Below are positions 54,665-63,209 of a DNA stretch of 64,000 nucleotides, piece after piece (position 1 is the stretch's first letter; the number at the start of each line of letters is the position of its first letter). Below the pieces are notes generated by a model. It saw nothing but the letters and a program-made list of their open reading frames with translations. It made no database searches and was not told the origin of the DNA. The translations under genes were made by a program, and so were the position numbers. Source of the DNA: Pseudomonas sp. MM223 (GTDB taxonomy: Bacteria > Pseudomonadota > Gammaproteobacteria > Pseudomonadales > Pseudomonadaceae); NCBI GenBank assembly GCA_947090765.1, contig OX352322.1, positions 3,641,501 through 3,705,500 on the forward strand, written 5' to 3'.

Positions 54665-55498
54665 TCAGGTGGCCCAGATACGCGGTGGGCAGGCTGGCAG
54701 GCCAAGAATGGCCGGGCGCAGCACATGCCAAAGGCGTTGCAGGGTGCGTTGCAGGTGTTGGTTGTCATGGTCAAGCACGCGGATAACCAGCAATGACCCC
54801 AGCAGGGTCGCGCCGGCCGGGTTGGCCAGTTCATCAAGCAGTGGGCGAACCTGCTCGAGCACCGCCTGGTCAGCGGGTGCCGCACAGAACGTAGCAAGCA
54901 GCGGGTGGCCGCCAAGCTTGTCCAGGCGCCCGCCTTCGATACGCAGGCGCTCATGCAGGCCGACTTCGTCAGGCACTTCGATATGCAAACGGCTGTCCAG
55001 GGCGCCTTGCTCGAAACGCTCGTTCATGACCGGGCGCCCCAGGCACAGGGTTTCCCAGGCCAGCAAACGCGCCCCGGGTTCGAGGGTGAAACGGCTGTGG
55101 AGGCTGGCGCGGGCGCCGGAAAAGAAGATGCTGTCTTGTGGCAGCCACTCCAGGGTACTGCCGGCGGCCAGGTGAAAACGCTGCACCAGCCGCGCGGTCG
55201 GGCCGATGCTGCGGTAGAACTTGCTGGCACCGGGCATGGTCAGCAGCGCATGGCTGCGGGGTTCCAGGTGGATATCCAGGTCAAGGCGGTCGCCGGCGAC
55301 GATGCCACCTGGCGGGTGCAGTACATAGACATGGCACGGTGCACCTTCCGGGTAAAAGGGCCGCTGCACCAAAAGAGGTCCGAAATGCCGACGCGCACCA
55401 AGGCGGGTCACATCGTCGCGCCGGACAAAGCGCAACTGCAGGTGGGCGCTCCAGCCTGCATCGTCTTGTTGTTGTTCAATCTGCTCCGCGAGCGACAT
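54665..55498 (-). CDS. ureD: Urease accessory protein UreD
   Basis: A 277-residue maturation protein that binds apo-urease and recruits UreF/UreG. Family features include HVYVLHPPGGIVAGDRLDLD and TMPGASKFYRS. It heads the operon, 9 bases before ureA. The upstream gap (55499-55776) has no recognisable NtrC or sigma-54 site that I can support. Confidence 0.94.
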   Translation of the reverse strand: MSLAEQIEQQQDDAGWSAHLQLRFVRRDDVTRLGARRHFGPLLVQRPFYPEGAPCHVYVLHPPGGIVAGDRLDLDIHLEPRSHALLTMPGASKFYRSIGPTARLVQRFHLAAGSTLEWLPQDSIFFSGARASLHSRFTLEPGARLLAWETLCLGRPVMNERFEQGALDSRLHIEVPDEVGLHERLRIEGGRLDKLGGHPLLATFCAAPADQAVLEQVRPLLDELANPAGATLLGSLLVIRVLDHDNQHLQRTLQRLWHVLRPAILGLPACPPRIWAT

Positions 55499-55740
55499 CC
55501 TGCGGCCCCTGAAATCCGTGGCCTGCTGGCCGTTTAGAGGGTCTGGCGCGGGCGGCTGCTAGCACGCACGGCCTGACCACTCGATCAAATTCGCAGGCTG
55601 GATATAGCAGGTTGCGGGCCAACTCCGCAGGTGAACGCAGATGAAACTTTCACCGCGGCCGCTCTGGCATCGGGCATACCGGGGGATGGTGCACAAAGCG
55701 GGGGCGTGTGTCGGCCCTGTTTCGGTGCCGGCACACGTGC

Positions 55741-55763
55741 AAATGGGGCTGCTTGGCAGCCCC
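55741..55763 (-). terminator. Terminator of the recombinase gene
   Basis: GGGGCTGC / GCAGCCCC stem with a 3-base loop. Read leftward it is followed by ATTT. It sits 13 bases after the recombinase stop. Confidence 0.7.
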
Positions 55764-55776
55764 AAATCATCAAACC

Positions 55777-56691
55777 TTAGTAATCGAAGCGGTCCACCGC
55801 ACGCCGGCGTTCGTTGTCGTCACGCCGGTCATAGATAGCCGTGGTCTGGATGTTGGCATGGTGCGCCAGCTTCTGGGCAATCGACAGGTCATGCTCTTCG
55901 ATCACCCGGGTGATGAACGCCCGGCGGAAGTCGTGCGGCATGATTTTCACCCCTACTTGCGCACCGCGCTGGCGGGCAATGTAGTAGATCGCATGCTTGG
56001 TAATACGTGCCCGGGTGATATGGCTACCGCGGCGGATGCGGTTGAACAGGAACGGGTCGTCTTCTGCTCCTGCCGGCAGGTCCTGACGGCGCAAATCCAG
56101 CCACGCTTGCAGCTTCTCGAACGCCCAGGGCGGTGCATACTTGATTAGCTGGTGGTTGCCCTTGCCCACCACCTGCAGGCTGCGTGCCTCGAAATCGACC
56201 TGAGCCAGGTCGATGTCCACCGACTCCGACTTGCGCATGCCGGTGCCATACAGCAAGGCGATGATCGCCGCGTCGCGTACCCCCTGCGGCCGCGGGTCGG
56301 ATGCACACACATCCATCAGCTCGCGAATCAGGCTGCGCCGCAGGTTGCGCCCTGGCGGCAGGCGGCTGCCAGTGGCTGGCTTGACCTCGCGAATGCGCAA
56401 CAACTGCTCATGGTCGATCAGGCCTTGGCGCCAGGCCTCGTTCATCACACCGCGAATGGCGTTGACGTACAACGATGAACTGTTGGGCGCGTAACCGTCC
56501 GCACGCAAGGCCGACACCAGGGCGATCACGTGGCCGGGCTCGAGCCGATGCCAGGGCACATCGACGACATTGCAATCGACAAAGCCCAGCCGGTCGGCGG
56601 CGTCCTGAAGGATGTAGCGCATGGTCTGCTGGCTGGATGGGGCCAGACGGGCCATGTACTGCAGCAGCGGATTTTTCGAGAGATCGGACAA
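55777..56691 (-). CDS. Solitary tyrosine recombinase/integrase
   Basis: A tyrosine site-specific recombinase of about 304 residues. The N-terminal SAM-like core-binding domain is at about residues 10-110 and the catalytic domain at 130-300. Catalytic residues are visible: Arg in GTGMRKSE, HDFRRAF, HHANIQTTAIYDRR with the nucleophilic Tyr. I prefer the TTG at 56691 because AGGA lies 9 bases upstream; longer ATG-started forms (to 56787) add a Arg-rich stretch without character. No attachment site, tRNA or other phage genes lie nearby. A 7-bp inverted repeat at 56758-56798 may be its operator. Confidence 0.85.
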   Translation of the reverse strand: MSDLSKNPLLQYMARLAPSSQQTMRYILQDAADRLGFVDCNVVDVPWHRLEPGHVIALVSALRADGYAPNSSSLYVNAIRGVMNEAWRQGLIDHEQLLRIREVKPATGSRLPPGRNLRRSLIRELMDVCASDPRPQGVRDAAIIALLYGTGMRKSESVDIDLAQVDFEARSLQVVGKGNHQLIKYAPPWAFEKLQAWLDLRRQDLPAGAEDDPFLFNRIRRGSHITRARITKHAIYYIARQRGAQVGVKIMPHDFRRAFITRVIEEHDLSIAQKLAHHANIQTTAIYDRRDDNERRRAVDRFDY

Positions 56692-56906
56692 AACGTGAAT
56701 CCTGTAGCGAAGCGGCGGCCGGCGGCGAACCGGGAAAATCCTGAAGCGAGTCAAAACGACATACATACGAGTCCGATTGACTGCCAAGCGCGTATGTCAT
56801 TCGGACACTGAGAAGTGCCATCACCTTGATATTCAAGGGCTTTGCAACTGGCACGGTTCGTGATCTTACCCCAATTGAAGCCTACTGAACGAACCAAGGA
56901 CCCGCC

Positions 56907-58088
56907 ATGCTCGTGCAACCGATAGCTTCACGCCCACACCAGGCCGTCTGGGGCCTGGGTTTTCGTCCGTTGTTCCTGGGCGGCAGTTTGTTTGCGCTGC
57001 TCGCCCTGTTGTTATGGGCTGGCGTGCTGGCCGGCATATTGAACCCCACGCCCCCCGGCGGCATGCTTGCCTGGCACCGCCACGAAATGCTTTACGGCTT
57101 CGTCGCCGCCATTATTGCGGGTTTTCTGCTGACCGCCGTACAGAACTGGAGCGGCATGCCCAGCTTGAGCGGGCGCGCGTTGCAGGGTGTGTTCTTGCTT
57201 TGGCTGCTGGGCCGGGCGAGTTGGTTCCTGCCACTTCCGGCTGGCTTGCTGGTGCTGGTCGAGGGCAGCTTCCTGCCGTTGGTGGCGCTGAACCTGGCGC
57301 GGCCGATCGTGCAACGGCGCCTGCGCAATAACTACCCCATTGTCGGCTTGGTATTGCTGATTGCCGCCTGCCAGTGGCTGACCCTGATCGGCTGGCTGCG
57401 CCAGGATGAGCTTTGGCAGCGTCGTGGGGTATTTGCCGGGTTGTGGCTGGTGGCGGCGATGATGACGGTGCTCGGCGGCCGGGTCATTCCGTTCTTTACC
57501 CAGCGTGGCCTGGGCCACATGGGTGCCGCCCCTGCCCGCCCGTGGCTGGACCGCGCCTGCCTGTTGCTCAGTGTGGCGGTACCGCTGGCGTTTGCCAGCG
57601 GCTTGGCCGATACACCGCGTATCAGCCTGGCGGTGCTGTTTTTTGCCCTGTGCGTGCTGCACTCGACCCGCCTTGTGCTGTGGCACGACCGCGGCCTGTG
57701 GCGCGTACCACTGCTGTGGTCGCTGCACCTGGCCTACGCCTGGGTCGCCCTTGCCTGCCTGGGCATGGCACTGTGGCACGCCGGAGTGACCCTGAACCTG
57801 AGCCTGGTGACCCACGCCCTGACCGTAGGGGCCGTGACCGGGCTGATTCTGGCCATGATGGCGCGGGTCAGCCTGGGCCACACCGGCAGGCCATTACAAG
57901 TGCCCCCCAGCATTGCCTGGGCCTTTGCACTGATGCAACTGGCAGCCCTGGCCAGGGTGGTTCTGCCGCTGTTTACATCGTTGGGGGTAAGCCTTTCGGT
58001 GTTGTGCTGGTGCCTGGCGCTGCTGCTGTTCCTGCGCCATTACCTACCCATCCTTTTGCAGCCCAGGGCAGATGGCAGGCCGGGCTAA
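56907..58088 (+). CDS. nnrS: NnrS family membrane protein
   Basis: A 393-residue heme- and copper-containing membrane protein with 11-12 helices, involved in resistance to nitrosative stress. Family features are FRPLFLGGSLFALLAL, HRHEMLYGFVAAIIAGFLLTA (split here as HEMLYGFVAAIIAGF), and GRVIPFFTQRG. His residues in these segments are likely metal ligands. A palindrome at 56824-56838 precedes it but does not fit an ANR box. A strong terminator follows. Confidence 0.9.
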   Translation: MLVQPIASRPHQAVWGLGFRPLFLGGSLFALLALLLWAGVLAGILNPTPPGGMLAWHRHEMLYGFVAAIIAGFLLTAVQNWSGMPSLSGRALQGVFLLWLLGRASWFLPLPAGLLVLVEGSFLPLVALNLARPIVQRRLRNNYPIVGLVLLIAACQWLTLIGWLRQDELWQRRGVFAGLWLVAAMMTVLGGRVIPFFTQRGLGHMGAAPARPWLDRACLLLSVAVPLAFASGLADTPRISLAVLFFALCVLHSTRLVLWHDRGLWRVPLLWSLHLAYAWVALACLGMALWHAGVTLNLSLVTHALTVGAVTGLILAMMARVSLGHTGRPLQVPPSIAWAFALMQLAALARVVLPLFTSLGVSLSVLCWCLALLLFLRHYLPILLQPRADGRPG

Positions 58089-58116
58089 CGCGGTCAGTTA
58101 CAGGAGCGGCCTTGTA

Positions 58117-58149
58117 TCGCTTGGGCCGCAAAGCGGCCCAAGCGATTTC
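58117..58149 (+). terminator. Terminator after nnrS
   Basis: A 13-bp perfect stem, TCGCTTGGGCCGC / GCGGCCCAAGCGA with an AAA loop, is followed by TTT. Confidence 0.75.
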
Positions 58150-58233
58150 TGCGGCACAGTGAAATTACCGAGGCTACTGCGATATGCGAAGTAGACAGAC
58201 CTGCAAATGCAGGTAAAACCGGCAAACTAACTA

Positions 58234-58632
58234 TTAGCCTTCCGAAAGTTCGATGATGGTATAAGCAACAATCATCCAAACACAACCAAGCAGTGTCAAC
58301 CACGTTGCAAAAGCTAATTTTAATTTGAGTTTTGGAGGAAAACGTCTTAATTCTTCGGGGTCTAGCTTACCTCTGCGCAACGCCAACTGTGGAAATGTTA
58401 TCAACCCAGCGACCATACACATCAGCATCCAGCGCCACTTGAATTGTCGTCCAACGCACGCCAGTTTCATGGATTCAAGATAGGGATTACTTTGAATCGC
58501 CGAGCATGCGACATCGTAATCTTTCCTTAGCACAAGAAAGGCAAGGATCGCCGGGCCAGGCAATCCAATGACAAAGGGTCCTAACACTAATACTAGCTTC
58601 GCCGACATCGGCCAATCGTTAATTTCAATCAC
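58234..58632 (-). CDS. Small membrane protein beside a PAAR remnant (possible immunity protein)
   Basis: A 132-residue membrane protein. I choose the GTG at 58632 (overlapping the upstream stop as GTGATTGA) over the longer in-frame form. Three or four hydrophobic segments are visible (about residues 10-40, 65-85 and 105-128), with the charged stretch RRGKLDPEELRRFPPKLK between the last two. I recall similar proteins in several Pseudomonas species, always of unknown function. Being coupled to the fragment upstream, it may be the immunity partner of a toxin, which is an inference. The region has lower GC and more AT-rich codons than its neighbours. Confidence 0.55.
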   Translation of the reverse strand: MIEINDWPMSAKLVLVLGPFVIGLPGPAILAFLVLRKDYDVACSAIQSNPYLESMKLACVGRQFKWRWMLMCMVAGLITFPQLALRRGKLDPEELRRFPPKLKLKLAFATWLTLLGCVWMIVAYTIIELSEG

Positions 58633-58904
58633 TTGTCGCCTCGTAGATAAATTCACCTGCCTTCTGACCAAGCTCCTCCCCCACGAGGCTACCCGCGGCC
58701 CCTCCCGCTCCGACCAGTAGAATCCCACACACCGGAGCGCCCATTCCTGCAGTACCAACCGCAAAAGCCGCGCACAACGTACCGGCCACGGAGCACCATT
58801 CGGCCTTCGTCGAGATAGCCGGCCCCCGTTGCAATGCAGGTAGCACCCGTTGTGGTCACATCGCCATCTACCGCCTGACCTAACCCCTCTAGACTGACGC
58901 GCAT
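58625..58904 (-). pseudogene. Remnant of a PAAR-domain protein with a glycine-zipper tail
   Basis: Two overlapping frames seem to be parts of one broken gene. From the ATG at 58904 the sequence MRVSLEGLGQAVDGDVTTTG and CIATG resembles the start of PAAR tip proteins, which cap type VI secretion spikes, but it is cut short after about 40 residues. The neighbouring frame (58846-58625) continues as VGTAGMGAPVCGILLVGAGG and ends GQKAGEFIYEATSD. This Gly-rich stretch could insert into membranes. The two do not join in frame, and the rest of the PAAR domain is missing. It lies upstream of, and is coupled to, a membrane protein gene. Confidence 0.45.
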
Positions 58905-59135
58905 AAACAGACTCCCTGTGTTTGGCTTAGATTGGAAAACCTAACACCAGCAAGGGGAGCCCAAGCGCGCTCAGTCGAAATTCAGACTCTTCCTACAAGT
59001 TATCCGACTTTCAGTACCTGGAAGTTAATTAGACTTTCCTTGATGGAAAATTCCACTTCCCTACAACACAACCCTTTACGCCAGATTGCAACTGATCACC
59101 CATAGCAAAGCGCAGTGTGCGCAAGCAAAGAACCA
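58905..59135. other. AT-rich gap without genes
   Basis: This 231-base stretch is AT-richer than the flanking DNA, has no coding frame of note, and shows no clear repeat or palindrome. It may be the promoter side of the broken PAAR gene. Confidence 0.5.
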
Positions 59136-61397
59136 CTAGGCGATAGCCGCCGGCCACCACCCCGGGAACATCTGCTGCACCCTGGGCTCGGCGAAGCGTT
59201 CATCGATCAGCACCAATACGCCACGGTCCTGATCACCGCGGATAACCCGGCCTGCCGCCTGGATCACCTTGCGCACCCCCGGGTAGAGATAGGCGTAGTC
59301 GAAACCCGCACCAAACTGACGCCCCAAGCGCTGCTTGAACTGTTCGTTGACCGGGTTGACCTGGGGCAGCCCGAGGGTGGCGACAAACGCGCCGACCAAT
59401 CGTGTACCCGGCAAGTCTACCCCTTCGCCAAATGCACCACCCAACACGGCAAAGCCAACGCCGCGGCCGTCGGCAACAAAGCGATCAAGAAACCCTTGGC
59501 GGGCCGCCTCGTCCATCCCCGGTTCCTGGGCCCACAGGGGAATCTGCCCATGTCGCTCGGCCAGCAGCCCGGCTACTTGTTGCAGATATTCGAAGCTGCT
59601 GAAAAACGCCAGGTAGTTGCCCGGCATGCGCTCGTACTGTTGGGCAATCAGCTCGACGATTGGCGCCAGGGAGGCATGGCGTTGCTGGTAACGGGTGGAC
59701 ACCTGGCTGGCAATCCGTACTTCCAACTGTTCTGCGCGAAACGGCGCGGCAACTTCCAGCCAGGCGGTGTCGGCCGGCATGCCCAGCAGGTCGCTGTAGA
59801 AATGCCGCGGGCTCAGCGTGGCGGAAAACAGTGTCACGTTTCGCGCTGCCTGCATGCGCGGCGCCAGCAAGCGCGCCGGGGTGACATTGCGCAGGCTCAG
59901 GGTAGCCAGCCGGCGCTTGCGCAGGCCCTGACGCTGGCTGATGTCGAACAGGAAGTGCTCATCGAACAGCTCGGCAACCCGGCTGAACTGCAAAGCCTGA
60001 TAGAAAAACTGCAACACCTGCGGGTCCATGTGCGCGGGCGCCTGGTTCATCTGCTCCTGAATCAGCCCAATGCACTGCTGCAGGGCGCGCAGCAGGCCTT
60101 CCGGCAGCGATTCGCTGGCCTGGTAAGGCGCGCGCTGCTCTTTATAGAGGGCGTTCCACTGCCGGTTAAGGCGGTCCAGCGCACTGACCAACCCAGGCGG
60201 TTTACTTTGGCGCAAGGCCAGCAACTGCCCCTGATCAAGGCTGGCGCTGTACATGCCGCGCCCACGCTCCACCAGGTTATGCGCTTCGTCCACCAGCACC
60301 GCAACGCGCCACTGGTTTACCTGGGTCAGGCCGAACAGCAAGGCATGCGCATCGAAGTAGTAGTTGTAGTCGGCGACCAGCACGTCGGCCCAGCGCGCCA
60401 TCTCCTGGCCCAGGTAATACGGGCAAACCTGATGCGCCAAGGCCACTTCGCGCAGGTTGGCACGGTCGAGCAACGGCAGTGCTGCCGCCGCCTCACGCGC
60501 TGCCGGCAAACGGTCGTAGAAGCCAGCGGCCAATGGGCAAGACTCACCATGGCATGCCTTGTCCGGGTACTCGCAGGCTTTGTCGCGGGCGATCAGCTCC
60601 AGGGTACGCAAGGCAGGTTGCGGCGAGGCATCGGTGATCTGGCGCATGGCATCGAGGGCCAGCGCCCGGCCCGGGGTTTTGGCCGTGAGGAAGAACAGCT
60701 TGTCCAGTTGCTGCGGCACCATGGCCTTCAGCAGCGGGAACAAGGTACCGAGGGTCTTGCCAATGCCGGTACTGGCCTGGGCCATCAGGCAACGCCCGGT
60801 GCTTACTGCCTTGTACAAGGTTTCGGCCAGCTGCCGCTGGCCCTGGCGGAACTGTGGGTAGGGAAAGCTCAACGCCTGAAGGCCACGGTCACGTTCGGCC
60901 AGGCGTTGTTGCTGGAACTGGGCCCAGCTCAGAAAGCACTGGCACTGGGCCTCGAAAAAGGCCTGCAATTCGGCAGCCGTATAGTGTTCACTGAACAGCG
61001 TCTGGTCATCGCTGTCCACGTCCAGATACACCAGCGCCACCTCGATGGCCGGCAGTTGTCGTGCCTGGCACATCAGCCAGCCGTACACCTTGGCCTGCGC
61101 CCAGTGCAACTGACGGTGGTTGGCCGGCTGACGCGCCAGATCGCCACGGTGCGTCTTGATCTCTTCCAGGCGATTGCTGCCAGGGTCATAACCGTCGGCA
61201 CGGCCCCGCACCTTGAGGGTTTCGAACTGGCCTTCAAGGGTGATTTCCGACTCATAGCCCGCCGCACGCCGTGCCACTACTCGCTGGTGCCCTTCAATGC
61301 CCTCCTGAGCGGTGGGCGACGGCGTAAAGCGCAGGTCCAGGTCGCCGACCTTGGCGCTAAACTCGCACAAGGCACGTACGGCCACGCTATAGCTCAA
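59136..61397 (-). CDS. XPD/DinG-type ATP-dependent helicase with N-terminal nuclease-like domain
   Basis: A superfamily 2 helicase of about 753 residues. The first 150 residues carry a PD-(D/E)xK-like pattern (GRADGYDPGSN with LEEIKTHRG). Walker A is ASTGIGKTLG (about residue 212), and the iron-sulfur Cys set is likely DKACEYPDKACHGESCPL plus VCPYY. The DEAH box is VDEAHNLVERG, and motif VI is QAAGRVIRGDQD. I start it at the TTG at 61397 (GGAGCG upstream; overlaps the FAN1 stop as TTGA), giving MSYSVAVRALCEF. It forms an operon with FAN1 behind a LexA box and should act in DNA repair. Confidence 0.85.
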   Translation of the reverse strand: MSYSVAVRALCEFSAKVGDLDLRFTPSPTAQEGIEGHQRVVARRAAGYESEITLEGQFETLKVRGRADGYDPGSNRLEEIKTHRGDLARQPANHRQLHWAQAKVYGWLMCQARQLPAIEVALVYLDVDSDDQTLFSEHYTAAELQAFFEAQCQCFLSWAQFQQQRLAERDRGLQALSFPYPQFRQGQRQLAETLYKAVSTGRCLMAQASTGIGKTLGTLFPLLKAMVPQQLDKLFFLTAKTPGRALALDAMRQITDASPQPALRTLELIARDKACEYPDKACHGESCPLAAGFYDRLPAAREAAAALPLLDRANLREVALAHQVCPYYLGQEMARWADVLVADYNYYFDAHALLFGLTQVNQWRVAVLVDEAHNLVERGRGMYSASLDQGQLLALRQSKPPGLVSALDRLNRQWNALYKEQRAPYQASESLPEGLLRALQQCIGLIQEQMNQAPAHMDPQVLQFFYQALQFSRVAELFDEHFLFDISQRQGLRKRRLATLSLRNVTPARLLAPRMQAARNVTLFSATLSPRHFYSDLLGMPADTAWLEVAAPFRAEQLEVRIASQVSTRYQQRHASLAPIVELIAQQYERMPGNYLAFFSSFEYLQQVAGLLAERHGQIPLWAQEPGMDEAARQGFLDRFVADGRGVGFAVLGGAFGEGVDLPGTRLVGAFVATLGLPQVNPVNEQFKQRLGRQFGAGFDYAYLYPGVRKVIQAAGRVIRGDQDRGVLVLIDERFAEPRVQQMFPGWWPAAIA

Positions 61398-63043
61398 GGT
61401 GTTTCGCTCCAGCGCACATGGCACACCGCGACGGGCAGGCCGTGTTGCCGGCAGAACTCCAGCCAGCGCAGCTGGTTGTCTTGCAGGCGGTCACCAGGCC
61501 CCTTGACCTCGACCATGCGATAACGGCCCTGCTCGGGCCAGAACTGGATCAGGTCGGGCATGCCCGCGCGGTTGCTGCGAATGTCCTGCAACAGGCGCAG
61601 GAAGCATTGCTTCAGCTGGGCGGCCGGCAGGCAATCCAAGGCCTGCTCCAGCAGTTGCTCGCTAAGCATGGACCAGAACACGAACGGCGACTGCAGGCCC
61701 TGTTTGCCCTTGTAGCAGTCGAGAATCGCCTGGCGATGGCTGCCATCGTCGAGCCGCCCCAGGCAGAGATCGAACAATGCACTGCGCCGTTGCTGGAAGT
61801 CACTGTCGTGCAGGTCTTGTGGCGCAGCCTGGAACGGGTTGAAGAATGCGCCGGGCACCGGGGCAAAGATGGCCTCCCAGCACAACAGGCCAAACAGGCT
61901 ATTAAACAACGTGTTCTCCACGTAATGCGCCTGGCCACCTTCTTGCGCCAGGTGTTGACGCACGGCTTCTTCCACACCCAGTGCAGCATGCTCGCGGGGC
62001 AGCTCGAGCTCGATCAGCTCCAGCGGCGTAGTACGCTGGCGCCGCTGTGGCGGGCCGCCGAGCTTGCGCGCCAGGCGTGGCAGCATGCGCTCCAGTGCTT
62101 GTACTTCCAGCGCATTGGCCGGTGCCGCAGCCAGCTGCAACGCCAGTGAGTGGGCTTGGGGCCACTGTTCGCTGCGTTCGAGTACACGCACCTGGCGAAT
62201 GCGCGCCTGGGCATGGTTACATTGTGCGTACACAGCCATGGCCAAGTCCCATTCACCCAGGCGCTCGCATTGTTGGCCCAAGGCGAATTGCAGCCGCGCA
62301 TGGCGCCTGGCCAGCCAGGGGTTATCGCTGTGCAGCCCCTGCAAGGTCGCGAGGATCGGTACTGGATTGCCGCCCTGCTCCAGGCGCTCGGCGCACTGAT
62401 GCAAAGCCATGGCCAGGTCGACATCGGCACGTTGCTGCAACGCCCGCGAATCCGTGCTGAACGGCACCTGCTCGTAGCGCAGCAGGCCAAGGTCGGCGAG
62501 AACGAAGTCTGACCAGTCCTGATAAAGGTTGCCGAAAAACAACAGCCGCATGCGGTCGCACAGGGGTTGCAGGCACCACTGAAGGATGCGCACCTCGCTG
62601 TCGGGAAACCATTCGGCCAGTGAACGGGCCGCCAGTTCCAGGGGTTGCAGCTGTGCCAACAGTTCATGCTTGGCGGCACGAGGGCGGCTCAGTTGCCGGG
62701 CAAAGCAGCGGGCCAGTTCTTCCTTGCGCAGCAAGGTGAACAGTTGCTCCAGCGCCAGTTGCTCGGGCTCCCGCACCCAGCCAAGAGCCTGCAACGGCTG
62801 CAAGGCCAGCGCGGTATCGCCGATTTCGGCGTAGTCGAGCCGGTCGCTGCGGAACAACTCGCCTTTGCGCATGACCATGCGCACCATCAAGGCCTGGGCT
62901 GGCGCTTGCAGTTGATTGAAGGCACGGATGAAGGCCAGTTCCTGGTCGTCGAGCAGGTCCTGGTAGCGTTGTTCGACCCACAGCACTACCTGACAGAAGT
63001 TATGCAGGTAGTAAAACGGGTCGTCGACGGAATGGGCGATCAC
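61394..63043 (-). CDS. FAN1-type structure-specific nuclease (VRR-NUC domain)
   Basis: A 549-residue bacterial homologue of human FAN1, a 5'-flap endo/exonuclease for interstrand crosslink repair. The C-terminal VRR-NUC domain (about residues 420-545) carries the PD-(D/E)xK residues in GMPDLIQFWPE and MVEVKGPGDRLQDNQ. The helical N-terminal and middle regions (SAP-like and TPR) are long and Gln/Leu-rich. The P. aeruginosa homologue (PaFAN1) is structurally characterised. It is the first gene of the operon, 30 bases after a LexA box, and overlaps the helicase gene by 4 bases. Confidence 0.9.
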   Translation of the reverse strand: MIAHSVDDPFYYLHNFCQVVLWVEQRYQDLLDDQELAFIRAFNQLQAPAQALMVRMVMRKGELFRSDRLDYAEIGDTALALQPLQALGWVREPEQLALEQLFTLLRKEELARCFARQLSRPRAAKHELLAQLQPLELAARSLAEWFPDSEVRILQWCLQPLCDRMRLLFFGNLYQDWSDFVLADLGLLRYEQVPFSTDSRALQQRADVDLAMALHQCAERLEQGGNPVPILATLQGLHSDNPWLARRHARLQFALGQQCERLGEWDLAMAVYAQCNHAQARIRQVRVLERSEQWPQAHSLALQLAAAPANALEVQALERMLPRLARKLGGPPQRRQRTTPLELIELELPREHAALGVEEAVRQHLAQEGGQAHYVENTLFNSLFGLLCWEAIFAPVPGAFFNPFQAAPQDLHDSDFQQRRSALFDLCLGRLDDGSHRQAILDCYKGKQGLQSPFVFWSMLSEQLLEQALDCLPAAQLKQCFLRLLQDIRSNRAGMPDLIQFWPEQGRYRMVEVKGPGDRLQDNQLRWLEFCRQHGLPVAVCHVRWSETP

Positions 63044-63072
63044 TGGCTGAAGTCAGGTTGCGGTAACAGGCA

Positions 63073-63088
63073 CTGTTTATACATACAG
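63073..63088 (-). promoter_or_regulatory. LexA (SOS) box of the FAN1-helicase operon
   Basis: On the minus strand CTGTATGTATAAACAG matches the LexA consensus CTGT-N8-ACAG with an AT-rich centre. It sits 30 bases before the FAN1 ATG. It predicts induction by DNA damage. Confidence 0.75.
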
Positions 63089-63186
63089 ATAACCATGCCT
63101 GACAAGAGCCATGGGTCAGCTCGATGCTCGCACAACATGCGAACTCGTGCCTGGGTCCCTGTAGGAAGCTGCCTCGTGTCGCGATT

Positions 63187-63203
63187 GGGGCGCAACGCGC
63201 CCC
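63187..63203. repeat. Hairpin at the end of the MFS gene
   Basis: GGGGCGC / GCGCCCC with an AAC loop, in a REP-like context just beyond the MFS stop. There is no T-run in the MFS direction, so terminator function is uncertain. Confidence 0.45.
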
Positions 63204-63209
63204 CAGGGT

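Noticed and set aside
56824..56838. Palindrome CCTTGATATTCAAGG before nnrS as an ANR/DNR box
   Set aside because: The half sites are 3 bases apart, whereas an ANR box needs TTGAT-N4-ATCAA.
59115..61523. An 802-codon open frame on the plus strand
   Set aside because: It is antisense to the helicase gene, has no motif, and reflects the high GC content at the third codon position of the real gene.
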